A stretch of DNA of 64,000 nt, from assembly GCA_034440575.1 (NCBI GenBank), contig JAOTOL010001477.1, forward strand, positions 558,001-622,000, given 5' to 3'. Shown here piece by piece: positions 49,466 through 62,900 of this stretch. A program made the position numbers and the translations under genes. This DNA comes from Imbricaverruca yamaguchii (Eukaryota; Arthropoda; Thecostraca; Neoverrucidae). Under the pieces are notes generated by a model, which was not told the origin of the DNA, did not search any database, and saw only the letters and a list, made by a program, of their open reading frames with translations. Each line of letters begins with the position of its first letter. Positions within the stretch are counted from its first letter, which is position 1.

Positions 49466-51475
49466 GTCAGAGAACGACACTGAAGCGTGGCAGGCCGGGT
49501 GTGGCGGGTCGGCGGTCAGAGAACGACACTGAAGCGTGGCAGGTCCGCGGTCAGAGAACGACACTGGAGCGTGGCAGGTCCGCGGTCAGAGAACGACACT
49601 GAAGCGTGGCAGGCCGGGTGTGGCGGGTCGGCGGTCAGAGAACGACACTGGAGCGTGGCAGGTCCGCGGTCAGAGAACGACACTGGAGCGTGGCGGGTCC
49701 GCGGTCAGAGCACGACACTGGAGCGTGGCGGGTCCGCGGTCAGAGCACGACACTGGAGCGTGGCAGGTCCGCGGTCAGAGAACGACACTGGAGCGTGGCA
49801 GGTCCGCGGTCAGAGAACGACACTGGAGCGTGGCGGGTCCGCGGTCAGAGAACGACACTGGAGCGTGGCAGGTCCGCGGTCAGAGCACGACACTGGAGCG
49901 TGGCAGGTCCGCGGTCAGAGAACGACACTGGAGCGTGGCAGGTCCGCGGTCAGAGAACGACACTGGAGCGTGGCGGGTCCGCGGTCAGAGCACGACACTG
50001 GAGCGTGGCAGGTCCGCGGTCAGAGAACGACACTGGAGCGTGGCGCGTGGCAGGCCGGGTGTGGCGGGTCCGCGGTCAGAGCACGACACTGGAGCGTGGC
50101 GGGTCCGCGGTCAGAGAACGACACTGGAGCGGGTGGCAGGTCCGCGGTCAGAGCACGACACTGGAGCGTGGCAGGTCCGCGGTCAGAGAACGACACTGGA
50201 GCGTGGCAGGTCCGCGGTCAGAGCACGACACTGGAGCGTGGCGGGTCCGCGGTCAGAGAACGACACTGGAGCGTGGCAGGTCCGCGGTCAGAGCACGACA
50301 CTGGAGCGTGGCGGGTCCGCGGTCTGAGAACGACACTGAAGCGTGGCAGGCACTGGGCGTGGCGGGTCCGCGGTCAGAGAACGACACTGAGTGGAGCGTG
50401 GCGGGTCCGCGGTCAGAGAACGACACTGGAGCGTGGCGGGTCCGCGGTCAGAGAACGACACTGGAGCGTGGCGGGTCCGCGGTCAGAGCACGACACTGGA
50501 GCGTGGCGGGTCCGCGGTCAGAGCACGACACTGGAGCGTGGCGGGTCCGCGGTCAGAGAACGACACTGGAGCGTGGCAGGGGTCCGCGGTCAGAGCACGA
50601 CACTGGAGCGTGGCAGGTCCGCGGTCAGAGCACGACACTGGAGCGTGGCAGACCGGGCGTGGCGGTGGAGACACACTGGGTGGGTCGCGGTCAGAGCACG
50701 ACACTGGAGCGTGGCGGGTCCGCGGTCAGAGAACGACACTGGAGCGTGGCGGGTCCGCGGTCAGAGCACGACACTGGAGCGTAGCAGGTCCGCGGTCAGA
50801 GCACGACACTGGAGCGGTGTGGCGGGTCCGCGGTCAGAGCACGACACTGGAGCGTAGCAGGTCCGCGGTCAGAGAACGACACTGGAGCGTGGCGGGTCCG
50901 CGGTCAGAGAACGACACTGGAGCGTGGCGGGTCCGCGGTCAGAGCACGACACTGGAGCGTGGCAGGTCCGCGGTCAGAGAACGACACTGGAGCGTGGCGG
51001 GTCGAGAACTGCGGCCGGGGCGAGACGACACTGGAGCGTGGCGGGTCCGCGGTCAGAGCACGACACTGGAGCGTGGCAGGTCCGCGGTCAGAGCACGACA
51101 CTGGAGCGTGGCGGGTCCGCGGTCAGAGAACGACACTGGAGCGTGGCAGGTCCGCGGTCAGAGCACGACACTGGAGCGTGGCAGGTCCGCGGTCAGAGCA
51201 CGACACTGGAGCGTGGCAGGTCCGCGGTCAGAGCACGACACTGGAGCGTGGCAGGTCCGCGGTCAGAGCACGACACTGGAGCGTGGCAGGTCCGCGGTCA
51301 GAGCACGACACTGGAGCGTGGCAGGCCGGGTGTGGCGGGTCCGCGGTCTGAGCACGACACTGGAGCGTAGCAGGTCCGCGGTCAGAGCACGACACTGGAG
51401 CGTAGCAGGTCCGCGGTCTGAGCACGACACTGGAGCGTGGCAGGCCGGGAGTGGCGGGTCCGCGGTCGAGAGGTA
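49466..51475. repeat. 35-bp minisatellite array
   Basis: Roughly 55 units of GTGGCGGGTCCGCGGTCAGA plus GAACGACACTGGAGC. Two positions alternate between copies (GGCA/GGCG and AGAA/AGCA). Longer units with an extra CAGGCCGGGTGTGGCGGGTC recur at about 49490, 49610, 50050, 51322 and 51441. Since 35 is not a multiple of 3, one repeat is read in three frames, giving spurious ORFs of up to 456 codons. Confidence 0.97.
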
Positions 51476-52153
51476 GCTGATCTGGCAGTGCTGGCGCCGA
51501 TGTGAGCTGACTCGCAGCCACGTGCCAAACCAAGTCGTCCGCCTCTGCGCCGTAATTTCATCTTAGCCTGCAGTTCTGAGTGTTGCTGGCGGTGGGAGCG
51601 TTCTCTGAGAGGGACTGACGGATTATCTTCTCTCCGGTCATGCTGACTCGACCTGATTTTGTTCCTTCTTCGGTTTTTAGAAGGTCTCACAATTTCTGAA
51701 GTGTCTGCTCGGAAGCTAGTGCTTCGTCTCAAAAAGGCGTCTGTGTGGCCTATCTGATTTTATTTGTTATGTATCTCACCCTCCGCAGGAAGACAAAACT
51801 GAGGAATGCTACAAAAAGTGAGCAGAAAGAAGCACATAGTTGCAAATATTTCAGTACGTGTTTTACAAGCAGCGATGACGAATTAAAGTGACCAGCAAGG
51901 TAGAAGAGTTCGAGGTGCATAATTGTTGTGATGTCCATCAATACAAATATATAGAATACAGTTGTCACTGAAATCCTACCCTGTGATCATAATTGCCAGT
52001 TGGAAGGTGTCAGAGATTATATCGTTATACTATTCTTAAAGTATGCAATACATTATGCACACTTACATGTACACACACACACACACAAACATATATGTAT
52101 ATAAATGTATATATATGCATATAAATACAAATGTATCTGATTATATATATATG

Positions 52154-52184
<31 letters not shown>

Positions 52185-54625
52185 GCATGTATATATTTAT
52201 ATACATATACATATGTATATAATACATACAGGTATGTATATAAATATACCTACCTACCTGTCATTAGTATGTTATATACGTATAAAAATATACTGATATT
52301 ATATACTTATATAGATATCTACTGTGCATCACATACGTGCAGTGCAACCATCCGATGACAACCCTCGGGGGGCACAAACTTCAGCGCTTACATACCTGAT
52401 TTTACCATGCTCGTAGAAATGGCTTGGTTTTCGGCTTGCTTTCCATTTCATTGCAGTGCAGTGCTAAATGAATTTGAAGCATACACTGTTCCATTGATGC
52501 TGACGATTGTTGTCATAAATGTTCTTTGGAGACATTGTATTCGTTTCTCTTGCTCAATCCAGGCATGCTCGCTTATTGGATGAGGGAGAAGATTATAAAA
52601 ACGTTCCGGATCACCGATTATTTTTCCGGCTCTATTTCACTCCAAAATGAACATCTATATTGAATCTAAGTAGGCGTTTTGCGTCTGCAATCTCATCAAC
52701 AAATTTTGCCTGATATTTCATCCTCGTGTTGCTTCATTTGTTTTCCTTTATTCGTTTTATCCCAGTGGCCAAGTTCATAATTTCAACTTGTAATCATCAG
52801 ATGATTTTCATCCTCTATGTGAACGATGAATCACACGAAATTATCAGTATTGTTGGTTTGAGAGTGCTAATTACCATGCTTTGTCCTTGACATCGCCCAA
52901 GCTCACTTGAATCCTACATCTTATGATGGTTGGTTATTTGAGTTTTAGGGCGCATCGACCAGGTTACATCTTATGAGCTGCATTGAAATTGAACATACAC
53001 CATTCCGAATCATGGTATTTTCATTAACATTCAATCAAATATTGGACTAACGAGGTTCACCTTCACTTTGGTCTTCAAGTTCACCTAGCTTAACCATAAA
53101 TGGCTTCTGTGTAGTTCAAATCGTCTACTTTAACTTGGGATTTTGGCATGAAATGACAAAGCAGAATCTAACGCAGAATTTCATGGATACTTCAAGAGTG
53201 CTCGGCGGCGGCTGAGATAATCATTCTTCAACGGCTGGAAAGAAATAGCTTGAGTAACCTGGCCGACTCGACCATGATCCCTTTGAGAAGTTTATTGTTT
53301 TGCAACGATACACCATGAAGCCACGAAGTTGACACCGGTGTGCAGTTTCATTGACTATTAGAGTTGCGTATTTAAATTATGATGCCGTGCCCAGTCTAAT
53401 TCGCCCCCCCCCCCGCCCTACGCCCTTCTGTGTGAATCCACATGTACGAGCTTTGCCATGGTAGTACTGCGACACCCGTATCCAGTGTGGTCGTCGGCAG
53501 GCATAGTATCTGGCTGTAACGAGTGAATATAAACTCTGCGAGTGATGTTTGCTGTTGATTCTTCCGAGACAAGATACGATGAAGCTCAACGTCATTTATT
53601 ATCGATCCTATTTAGAGCACACTTCTTACCAGACCAAATTCACGTTACGTAATTATGTGAATCCGGTCGCATTATCTCAACTATTACGCTGGACTGCAAA
53701 ATACTGTAAGGCTAGCTTCAACCAAGGAACACCTCAACATGTATCCACTGACCAGATATACCTTACGAGGCTTCGCTCGTCGCCCACCTAGTGAAGCCCA
53801 TGTGGACGATTACTGGGAACGAGGCCGAGGGTAGAGTCTTCCTTGAACTATATCCGGGAAAAGAAAACGACTTCAGTGATTGGTTTTAGTACTTCGAAGA
53901 GGCCCAACCTAACCTTACTTATTATAACTGGCAACACCGTGCACTAAAACGACGGGGAAAACACGGATTTGTGGCCTCCATCCCTAACATTTGCATTGCT
54001 TAGTTTACCAGACCCGGGCCAGTCCACCTTTTCTCATACATCCTGGGACCATATTTTTGTAAGTTTGAAGTGTTCACATATCCATCCAGCGAGGTTCTTG
54101 AACTGCACAACAGTTCCACGGAGGCATGTGATCGCTGCACGTGGGGTTCTGTTGCAAATTGTTCCATGATGATATACGATGTGATGAAATGGGATCTATT
54201 CTTGAGCCCGTTCAAAGTACAGCCTATAACATATCACATCCCACTTGACTTCAATGTGTGGGTTACTTCACCAATTGTATCTGATTGCGAAATGTCGCAA
54301 GAACACCTGTGAAATTTTGCAGAATAGACTGAGAGGGGGCGGAGAGAAATCCATCCATTGTTCTCAAGGTTGCCACGTATCGAAAGGAGCCAACCCCATG
54401 GAGCACCAGGAAGAGGTTGGTGCCGGGCCGACGCATAAGACGCAAGCAACGACCTTCTGAAAGGCAAGTAAACCGTCACGCACGAGCTGAACTAACCGTA
54501 AGTACCAGGAAACATCTCAGAATGCTTCCAAGGCTGAAGGAATGAAGCTCGGTGGGCTGGCTCGTGACCTAGCCGACGACGCGTCCTTCTGGCTACTGCC
54601 GGGGCATCCTTCTGCACAGGGGCCG
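51476..54625. other. Unrecognised DNA with an AT-rich microsatellite
   Basis: About 3.1 kb with no recognisable gene. It includes a short AC run and imperfect (AT)n/(TATG)n at about 52070-52320 and a poly-C run at 53404-53415. Confidence 0.45.
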
Positions 54626-55982
54626 GGAGGGTGGCGGTATGCCGCGCATCATTGGTCGCCTGTTCGGGTGGCACGCGGCCCGGGCGGCTGACAGGACTCT
54701 GTGACGGTGGCGGTATGCCGCGCATCATTGGTCGCCTGTTCGGGTGGCATGCGGCCCGGGCGGCTGACGGGACTCTGTGACGGCGGCGGGCGGCGCGCAT
54801 CATTGGTCGCCTGTTCGGGTGGCACGCGGCCCGGGCGGCTGACAGGACTCTGTGACGGCGGCGGGCGGCGCGCATCATTGGTCGCCTGTTCGGGTGGCAT
54901 GCGGCCCGGGCGGCTGACGGGACTCTGTGACGGCGGCGGGCGGCGCGCATCATTGGTCGCTGTTCGGTGGCATGGGGCCCGGGCGGCTGACAGGACTCTG
55001 TGACGGCGGCGGGCGGCGCGCATCATTGGTCGCCTGTTCGGGTGGCATGCGGCCCGGGCGGCCGACAGGACTCTGTGACGGCGGCGGGCGGCGCGCATCA
55101 TTGGTTGCCTGTTCGGGTGGCACGCTGCCCGGGCGGCTGACGGGACTCTGTGACGGTGGCGGTATGCCGCGCATCATTGGTCGCCTGTTCGGGTGGCACG
55201 CGGCCCGGGCGGCTGACGGGACTCTGTGACGGCGGCGGTATGCCGCGCATCATTGGTCGCCTGTTCGGGTGGCATGCGGCCCGGGCGGCTGACAGGACTC
55301 TGTGACGGCGGCGGGCGGCGCGCATCATTGGTTGCCTGTTCGGGTGGCACGCGGCCCGGGCGGCTGACAGGACTCTGTGACGGCGGCGGGCGGCGCGCAT
55401 CATTGGTCGCCTGTTCGGGTGGCACGCGGCCCGGGCGGCTGACAGGACTCTGTGACGGTGGCGGTATGCCGCGCATCATTGGTCGCCTGTTCGGGTGGCA
55501 TGCGGCCCGGGCGGCTGACAGGACTCTGTGACGGCGGCGGGCGGCGCGCATCATTGGTCGCCTGTTCGGGTGGCATGCGGCCTGGGCGGCTGACAGGACT
55601 CTGTGACGGCGGCGGGTGGCGCGCATCATTGGTCGCCTGTTCGGGTGGCATGCGGCCGGGCGGCTGACGGGACTCTGTGACGGCGGCGGGCGGCGCGCAT
55701 CTTGGTCGCCTGTTCCGGTGGCATGCAGCCCGGGCGGCTGACAGGACTCTGTGACGGTGGCGGTATGCGCGCGCATCATTGGTCGCCTGTTCGGGTGGCA
55801 TGCGGCCCGGGCGGCTGACAGGACTTGTGACGGTGGCGGGCCGCGCATCATTGGTCGCCTGTTCGGGTGGCATGCGGCCCGGGCGGCTGACAGGACTCTG
55901 TGACGGCGGCGGGCGGCGCGCATCATTGGTCGCCTGTTCGGGTGGCATGCGGCCCGGGCGGCTGACAGGACTCTGTGACGGC
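54626..55982. repeat. 75-bp minisatellite array
   Basis: About 18 units; CATCATTGGTCGCCTGTTCG at 54723 and 54798 gives the period. Main variants are GGCGGGCGGCGCG versus GGCGGTATGCCGCG, and GACAGG versus GACGGG. The long Arg/Pro-rich frames reflect the 25-codon unit. Confidence 0.97.
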
Positions 55983-56480
55983 AGCCGCCACGTCAATTCT
56001 CGGGCCGCGGCCGGCCTAATGAAGCGCCATCGGCGAACGCTCGCGACGGCCAACGGGCGCGGCGTTAATAAATGAGCGCACTGTCACCCCATCAGTCGAG
56101 CGACCGCGAGCGACGATGGCGCCTATTGCTTCAATCTGATCAATTATACAGGCGCCAGAGATTCATGGCTTGGCAATTGACTCTGTGCCGGCGGCAGTTC
56201 ACCAGCGATGCAACTTTTACGTGCTGGGACGCGCGGAAACAGAGGTGCTGAAAAATTCACGCCGCGCCGCTGCCTGCACTCTGGTCTCCACACCACCGTC
56301 GGGAAAAGGTTAAAACCCGACCGCCGAATATTAGCCGGAGAGCGGCCGCGGAGATGATGAAATGTGGAACTTTTAGAGGCGACGAGTGTGGCCGGCTTCC
56401 TTCGCGGAGATGTCGTTGGGCAGCGCTCTGATTGCAAAGCCCGGACGGGCGCCGAGTGGCGCGTGTTTACCGCCGCTTGC
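55983..56480. other. GC-rich island following the 75-bp array
   Basis: CpG-rich single-copy sequence with AT-rich cores GGCCTAATGAAG, GCGTTAATAAATGAGC, GATCAATTATACAGG and GGCAATTGACTC. It looks like a conserved non-coding element; this is inference only. Confidence 0.35.
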
Positions 56481-57762
56481 ATCGCACGAGTTTTCTGTCG
56501 GTTTGCTGCACGTTGGGCTGCATGACCATCACTGATTTGGTAACGAATGCTACCGAGTATGCAATCCGAAGGAATCTGGATAATGTAAGTGATAGCATCG
56601 TTGATGTGCACGCAGGTAACGTTTATATGTGATGTTCTCATCCATATTGCCTTCCATTTCATCTCCAACATTTTGAGTGTCTTTCGTACAACTACTTCCC
56701 AAAGGCACCTCAGAAGTTTCTTTCTCATTTTGATGTTACGCTTAGCATACTCTATCGATTCTTCCTATAGGCACCTCCATTGGCTGTATGGTTGTTAGTA
56801 TGCCTATGCGTAAGACCACAGGATGCCATTGCGTGGTATCCGAATGATCGACAGGTATATGTCATCAGCAGCATAAAACATCAGCATAATATGCGCTATG
56901 CTTATACCGCGTGAAGGGCGGAGTTGAGGCATATAGCGTGTGGTATATGTTTGCTACAAGATCAATTTACAAATAGATATAACTCCGAAACGATAGCGGT
57001 GTTCGATTCGACAGCCTAGAAACGTTGGAAAAGGCGAAAATAGGTTTCTGTAAGCCAATTTTGTCATTTAACGCACATTAGGATTAATGGTAAGGTTACG
57101 GACCAAAATCCGGAGAGGAAGAAAATACGGCTGCTGCTTCTCTGCTCCTCTTCCATGACAATGTGTGGGACATATACATATACTTATACATATACTTTAT
57201 ATATGTGGGACATGTGGGCTATAGCATGGAACACGTTTCCCAATGTTAGTAGTTCCGTAAACACAGGAATATTTACTGCAAAATAACCATTTGTGTGTCA
57301 CATACAGCTATGGACAGAGGTGGGACCATGAACTTGCATTGGGGTCAGGCGTCTGGAGATGTGGTGAATTGGAGCTTAGGGGCGCGTCTGGCGTCTGGAG
57401 AGGGAACACTTCCAGGGAGGGGGTCAATGCGGGTGACCCTGGACGTTCGCTTCGGCTGAAATATCCGTTCGCATATGATTACATCGGACCACACGATAGC
57501 AATGTATACCCACCCACTGCAGCTGTGTTAGCATGACTACAGCATCAACAACAAGGTATTAAAATGGGTTCCAGGTAGTACACGTTGCCCTCGTAACCCT
57601 CACCAGGCCAGATGGTTTCCTGGAACCTCTCCCCATCCCTCAGGTATTTTCCGGGATAGCGGTCAAGTGAATAGACGCAGAGACACACAATTTGCAGTCT
57701 TGTGTTGCTGTGCGCATCTGTTTCGCATGCCTAGCACAAATTTCAGGTCAAGATCTCTTTCA
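56481..57762. other. Unrecognised DNA
   Basis: No gene recognised. Confidence 0.4.
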
Positions 57763-57845
57763 GAAAGACATAAAGACATAAAAAGATCAGTGCAACTATG
57801 AGCCACAATGGCCCTACTCGGTTGACCTTTGGACACTCAACCAGT
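57763..57845 (-). mobile_element. 3'-end-only copy of the L2/CR1-like element
   Basis: About 83 bp matching the 3' end of the element at 42107 (CAACTATGAGCCACAA, CACTCAACCAGTT on the plus strand). It ends in two copies of the tail unit ATGTCTTT on the minus strand. TCTTTCA flanks both ends (57756-57762 and 57846-57852), a possible short target-site duplication. Confidence 0.75.
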
Positions 57846-57852
57846 TCTTTCA

Positions 57853-58938
57853 ATCTTTCACCTCATATGAAAGATTGTCCGCATAACTCTTAACCCTGTG
57901 CTCATTTTACCGCAAGAGATAAATCAGGGCCCAGTTTCATCAATCTGCACCAAATCGTAGTTTTCAAATAAAATGCACGCCTACAAATCACGTTTCACGT
58001 TTTTTCGAGTTCCACTAACAAAGTACGTACCGTGAAAATTTTGTTGTAGAATTTATATGAATCTACGCACAAATTATATGAATCTACGCATGCATCAAAT
58101 ACAAGTAATTATGAAATAACAATACAAAATTATGGCACATGCATAAATGTTCCACATTATTTCAAATCTTCATGCTGCTATGGGGTGGGCTATGGGTCAA
58201 TTTTTTTTCGAGCGCGTGTCTTTGTCATCTTTGTCTTTCTCCGTTGAAAAATAAACATCGACGAAATAAACAGTGAATTTTGACTTAATTTTTATATTTC
58301 AGTCGTAATGATCATAAGGCCAGGAGTTATACTGGAAATGTTATCAACAAACATTAGTGTAGTGCTGCAGGATCATTAATCAGACAAAAGAGAGCAAAGT
58401 TTCAAAACCTTTAAAGTGCCTTCATTTAGAGTACTTGGAACATATCAACATCAAACTCAGACCATGTTCTTCTGTCACCAAGATGAACAACTCCGCCAAC
58501 TCGATTTTGCATTTGTGCTCATGGCGCTGTCTAAAATTCCTGCTGAGTTCTACACCAGGGGTCGACATGCTTTTAGGGAAGGCATTCCCATGTTGCTGAA
58601 GCCCAGCATGGGACCTATGGGCTTTTACTGGAATGAATGGCATGACATGTTCATTTTTCTCCTCCGCTCAATCATTTTTGACAAGTTCTACTCTTGTTCC
58701 ACACAGTCGCCTGCTGGCCACACCATTGCCCGCAGTTTACAACTGTTGCGTGGTAGTAATCATCCCTTCACGGTACACACATGTAAACACGCGATCAGCA
58801 GCCATTCGGTTCTGTAGGCTGCGTCCAGTTTGATTGAGTGCTGGCGTTTGAACGAAGGTATCTTCGCCCGACCCGAACCATTTCGAGGTCGTTGGGCAAA
58901 GGAAATGGAGAACATAGCGCAGAGTTCAAAACAACTGG
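57853..58938. other. Mostly unrecognised; possible transposase trace
   Basis: No firm feature. The plus frame at 58416-58560 reads SFRVLGTYQHQTQTMFFCHQ and LRQLDFAFVLMALSKIPAEF. This loosely resembles the start of a MULE-type transposase core (xFxVL…LPLAFVLMSxK), but the catalytic residues are not visible. Treat this as a weak lead. Confidence 0.2.
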
Positions 58939-59915
58939 CGGCTATGAGCGGTCTGGACACTGGACAGGTGAGTGGGTGTGCGGCTATGAGCGGTCTGGCC
59001 ACTGGACAGGTGAGTGGGTGTGCGGCTATGAGCGGTCTGGACACTGGACAGGTGAGTGGGTGTGCGGCTATGAGCGGTCTGGACACTGGACAGGTGAGTG
59101 GGTGTGCGGCTATGAGCGGTCTGGACACTGGACAGGTGAGTGGGTGTGCGGCTATGAGCGGTCTGGACACTGGACAGGTGAGTGGGTGTGCGGCTATGAG
59201 CGGTCTGGCCACTGGACAGGTGAGTGGGTGTGCGGCTATGAGCGGTCTGGACACTGGACAGGTGAGTGGGTGTGCGGCTATGAGCGGTCTGGCCACTGGA
59301 CAGGTGAGTGGGTGTGCGGCTATGAGCGGTCTGGCCACTGGACAGGTGAGTGGGTGTGCGGCTATGAGCGGTCTGGCCACTGGACAGGTGAGTGGGTGTG
59401 CGGCTATGAGCGGTCTGGACACTGGACAGGTGAGTGGGTGTGCGGCTATGAGCGGTCTGGCCACTGGACAGGTGAGTGGGTGTGCGGCTATGAGCGGTCT
59501 GGACACTGGACAGGTGAGTGGGTGTGCGGCTATGAGCGGTCTGGACACTGGACAGGTGAGTGGGTGTGCGGCTATGAGCGGTCTGGCCACTGGACAGGTG
59601 AGTGGGTGTGCGGCTATGAGCGGTCTGGACACTGGACAGGTGAGTGGGTGTGCGGCTATGAGCGGTCTGGCCACTGGACAGGTGAGTGGGTGTGCGGCTA
59701 TGAGCGGTCTGGCCACTGGACAGGTGAGTGGGTGTGCGGCTATGAGCGGTCTGGACACTGGACAGGTGAGTGGGTGTGCGGCTATGAGCGGTCTGGACAC
59801 TGGACAGGTGAGTGGGTGTGCGGCTATGAGCGGTCTGGCCACTGGACAGGTGAGTGGGTCTGCGGCTATGAGCGGTCTGGCCACTGGACAGGTGAGTGGG
59901 TGTGCGGCTATGAGC
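58939..59915. repeat. 42-bp minisatellite array carrying splice-donor consensus
   Basis: Twenty-three nearly identical units of GGCTATGAGCGGTCTGGACA plus CTGGACAGGTGAGTGGGTGTGC. Almost the only variation is GGAC versus GGCC. Each unit contains CAG|GTGAGT. The 14-codon unit leaves frames open on both strands. Confidence 0.98.
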
Positions 59916-62900
59916 GTGCATGCTGGACACTACTGGATGAGTGAATGTGTTGGATGGACACTGCACGGGATGGGTGGATGGACGGCTGGACACTGTATAA
60001 GATGTGTGGTATGTACCGGCTGGACACTGTACAGGTGAGTGGGTGTGGGTATGAGCGGCTGGACACTGGACAGTGAGTGGGTGGATGTGCCGGCTGGACA
60101 CTGTATAAGATGTGTGGATGTGCCGACTGAACACTGGACTAATGGGTGGATGTGCCGGCTGAACATTACACAGATGAGTGGATGTGCTGGCTAGATATTG
60201 GACAGATGGGTGAATATGCCGGCTAGACACTGGATTGATGGGCGGATGTGCCGACTGGGCACTGCACAGATGAGTGGATGTGCCGGCTGGACACTGTATA
60301 AGATGGGCGGATGTGCCGGCTGGGCACTGGACTGGTGGGTGGATGTGCCGGCTGGACACTCTATAAGATGTGTGGATGTACCGGCTGGACACTGTATAAG
60401 ATGTGTGGATGTGCAGGCTGGACACTGTATAAGATGGGCGGATGTGCCGGCTAGACACTGGACTGGTGGGTGGATGTGCCGGCTGGACACTGTATAAGAT
60501 GTGTGGATGTGGCGGCTGGACACTGGACTGGTGGGTGGATGTGCCGGCTGGGCACTGTATAAGATGTGTGGATGTACCGGCTGGACACTGTATAAGATGT
60601 GTGGATGTGCCGGCTGGACACTGTATAAGATGGGCGGATGTGCCGGCTGGGCACTGGACTGGTGGGTGGATGTGCCGGCTGGACACTCTATAAGATGTGT
60701 GGATGTACCGGCTGGACACTGTATAAGATGTGTGGATGTGCAGGCTGGACACTGTATAAGATGGGCGGATGTGCCGGCTGGACACTGGACTGGTGGGTGG
60801 ATGTGCCGGCTGGACACTGTATAAGATGTGTGGATGTGCCGGCTGGACACTGTATAAGATGTGTGGATGTGCCGGCTGGACACTATATAAGATGTGTGGA
60901 TGTGTCGGCTGGACACTATATAAGATGTGTGGATGTGTCGGCTGGACACTGTATAAGATGTGTGGATGTGCCGGCTGGACACTGTATAAGATGTGTGGAT
61001 GTGTCGGCTGGACACTGTATAAGATGTGTGGATGTGCCGGCTGGACACTATATAAGATGTGTGGATGTACCGGCTGACACTGGACTGGTGTGTGGATGTG
61101 CCGGCTGGACACTGTATAAGATGTGTGGATGTGCCGGCTGGACACTGTATAAGATGGGTGGATGTGCCGGATAGACACAGGACTGATGGGCGGATGTGCC
61201 GGCTAGACACTGGACTGGTGGGTGGATGTGCCGGCTGGACACTGCACAGATGAGTGCATGTGCCGGCTGGACACTGACTAAGATGGTGGATGTGCCGGCT
61301 GGACACTGTATAAGATGTGTGGATGTGCCGGCTGGACACTGGACTGATGGGTGGATGTGCCGGCTGGACACTGTATAAGATGTGTGGATGTGCCGGCTGG
61401 ACACTGGACTGATGGGTGGATGTGCCGGCTGGACACTGTATAAGATGTGTGGATGTGCCGGCTGACACTGATGGGTGGATGTGCCGGCTGGACACTGTAT
61501 AAGATGTGTGGATGTGCCGGCTGGACACTGGACTAATGGGTGGATGTGCCGGCTGGACACTGTATAAGATGTGTGGATGTACCGGCTGACACTGGACTGG
61601 TGTGTGGATGTGCCGGCTGGACACTGTATAAGATGTGTGGATGTACCGGCTGACACTGGACTGGTGGGTGGATGTGCCGGCTGGACACTGTATAAGATGT
61701 GTGGATGTGCCGGCTGGACACTGGACTGATGGGTGGATGTGCCGACTGGACACTGTATAAGATGTGTGGATGTGCCGACTGAACACTGGACTAATGGGTG
61801 GATGTGCCGGCTGGACACTGGACTGATGGGTGGATGTACCGGCTGGACACTGGACTGGTGTGTGGATGTGCCGGCAGGACACTGTATAAGATGTGGGGAT
61901 GTGCCGGCTGGACACTGGACTAGATGGGTGGATGTGCCGGCTGGACACTGTATAAGATGTGTGGATGTGCCGGCTGGACACTGGACTGATGGGTGGATGT
62001 GCCGGCTGGACACTGTATAAGATTGTGGATGTGCCGGCTGGACACTGGACTAATGGGTGGATGTGCCGGCTGGACACTGGACTGATGGGTGGATGTGCCG
62101 GCTGGACACTGTATAAGATGTGTGGATGTGCCGGCTGGACACTGGACTGATGGGTGGATGTGCCGGCTGGACACTGTATAAGATGTGTGGATGTGCCGGC
62201 TGGACACTGGACTGATGGGTGGATGTGCCGGCTGGACACTGTATAAGATGTGTGGATGTGCCGGCTGGACACTGGACTAAGATGGGTGGATGTGCCGGCT
62301 GGACACTGGACTGATGGGTGGATGTGCCGGCTGGACACTGGACTGGTGGGTGGATGTGCCGGCTGGACACTGTATAAGATGTGTGGATGTGCCGGCTGGA
62401 CACTGGACTAATGGGTGGATGTGCCGGCTGGACACTGTATAAGATGTGTGGATGTGCCGGCTGGACACTGGACTGATGGGTGGATGTGCCGGCTGGACAC
62501 TGTATAAGATGTGTGGATGTGCCGGCTGGACACTGGACTGGTGGGTGGATGTGCCGGCTGGACACTGTATAAGATGTGTGGATGTGCCGGCTGGACACTG
62601 GACTGATGGGTGGATGTGCCGACTGGACACTGTATAAGATGTGTGGATGTGCCGGCTATGGTGGATGTGCCGGCTGGACACTGGACTGATGGGTGGATGT
62701 GCCGGCTGGACACTGGACTGGATGGTGGATGTGCCGGCTGGACACTGTATAAGATGTGTGGATGTGCCGGCTGGACACTGGACTGGTGGGTGGATGTGCC
62801 GGCTGGACACTGTATAAGATGTGTGGATGTGCCGGCTGGACACTGGACTGATGGGTGGATGTGCCGGCTGGACACTGTATAAGATGTGTGGATGTGCCGG

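Noticed and set aside
49487..51476. Three overlapping plus-strand frames of 360-456 codons encoding the same Arg/Glu/Asp-rich repeat
   Set aside because: A 35-bp unit shifts frame each copy, so all three frames give the same peptide cycle; no start context or domain.
54492..56053. Arg/Pro-rich frames on the minus strand resembling a repetitive basic protein
   Set aside because: Pure product of the 75-bp array; indels break every frame at some point.
58926..62338. Minus-strand frames of 750 and 715 codons rich in Thr/His/Ser
   Set aside because: They cross two satellite arrays, change frame with unit-length changes, and lack any domain.
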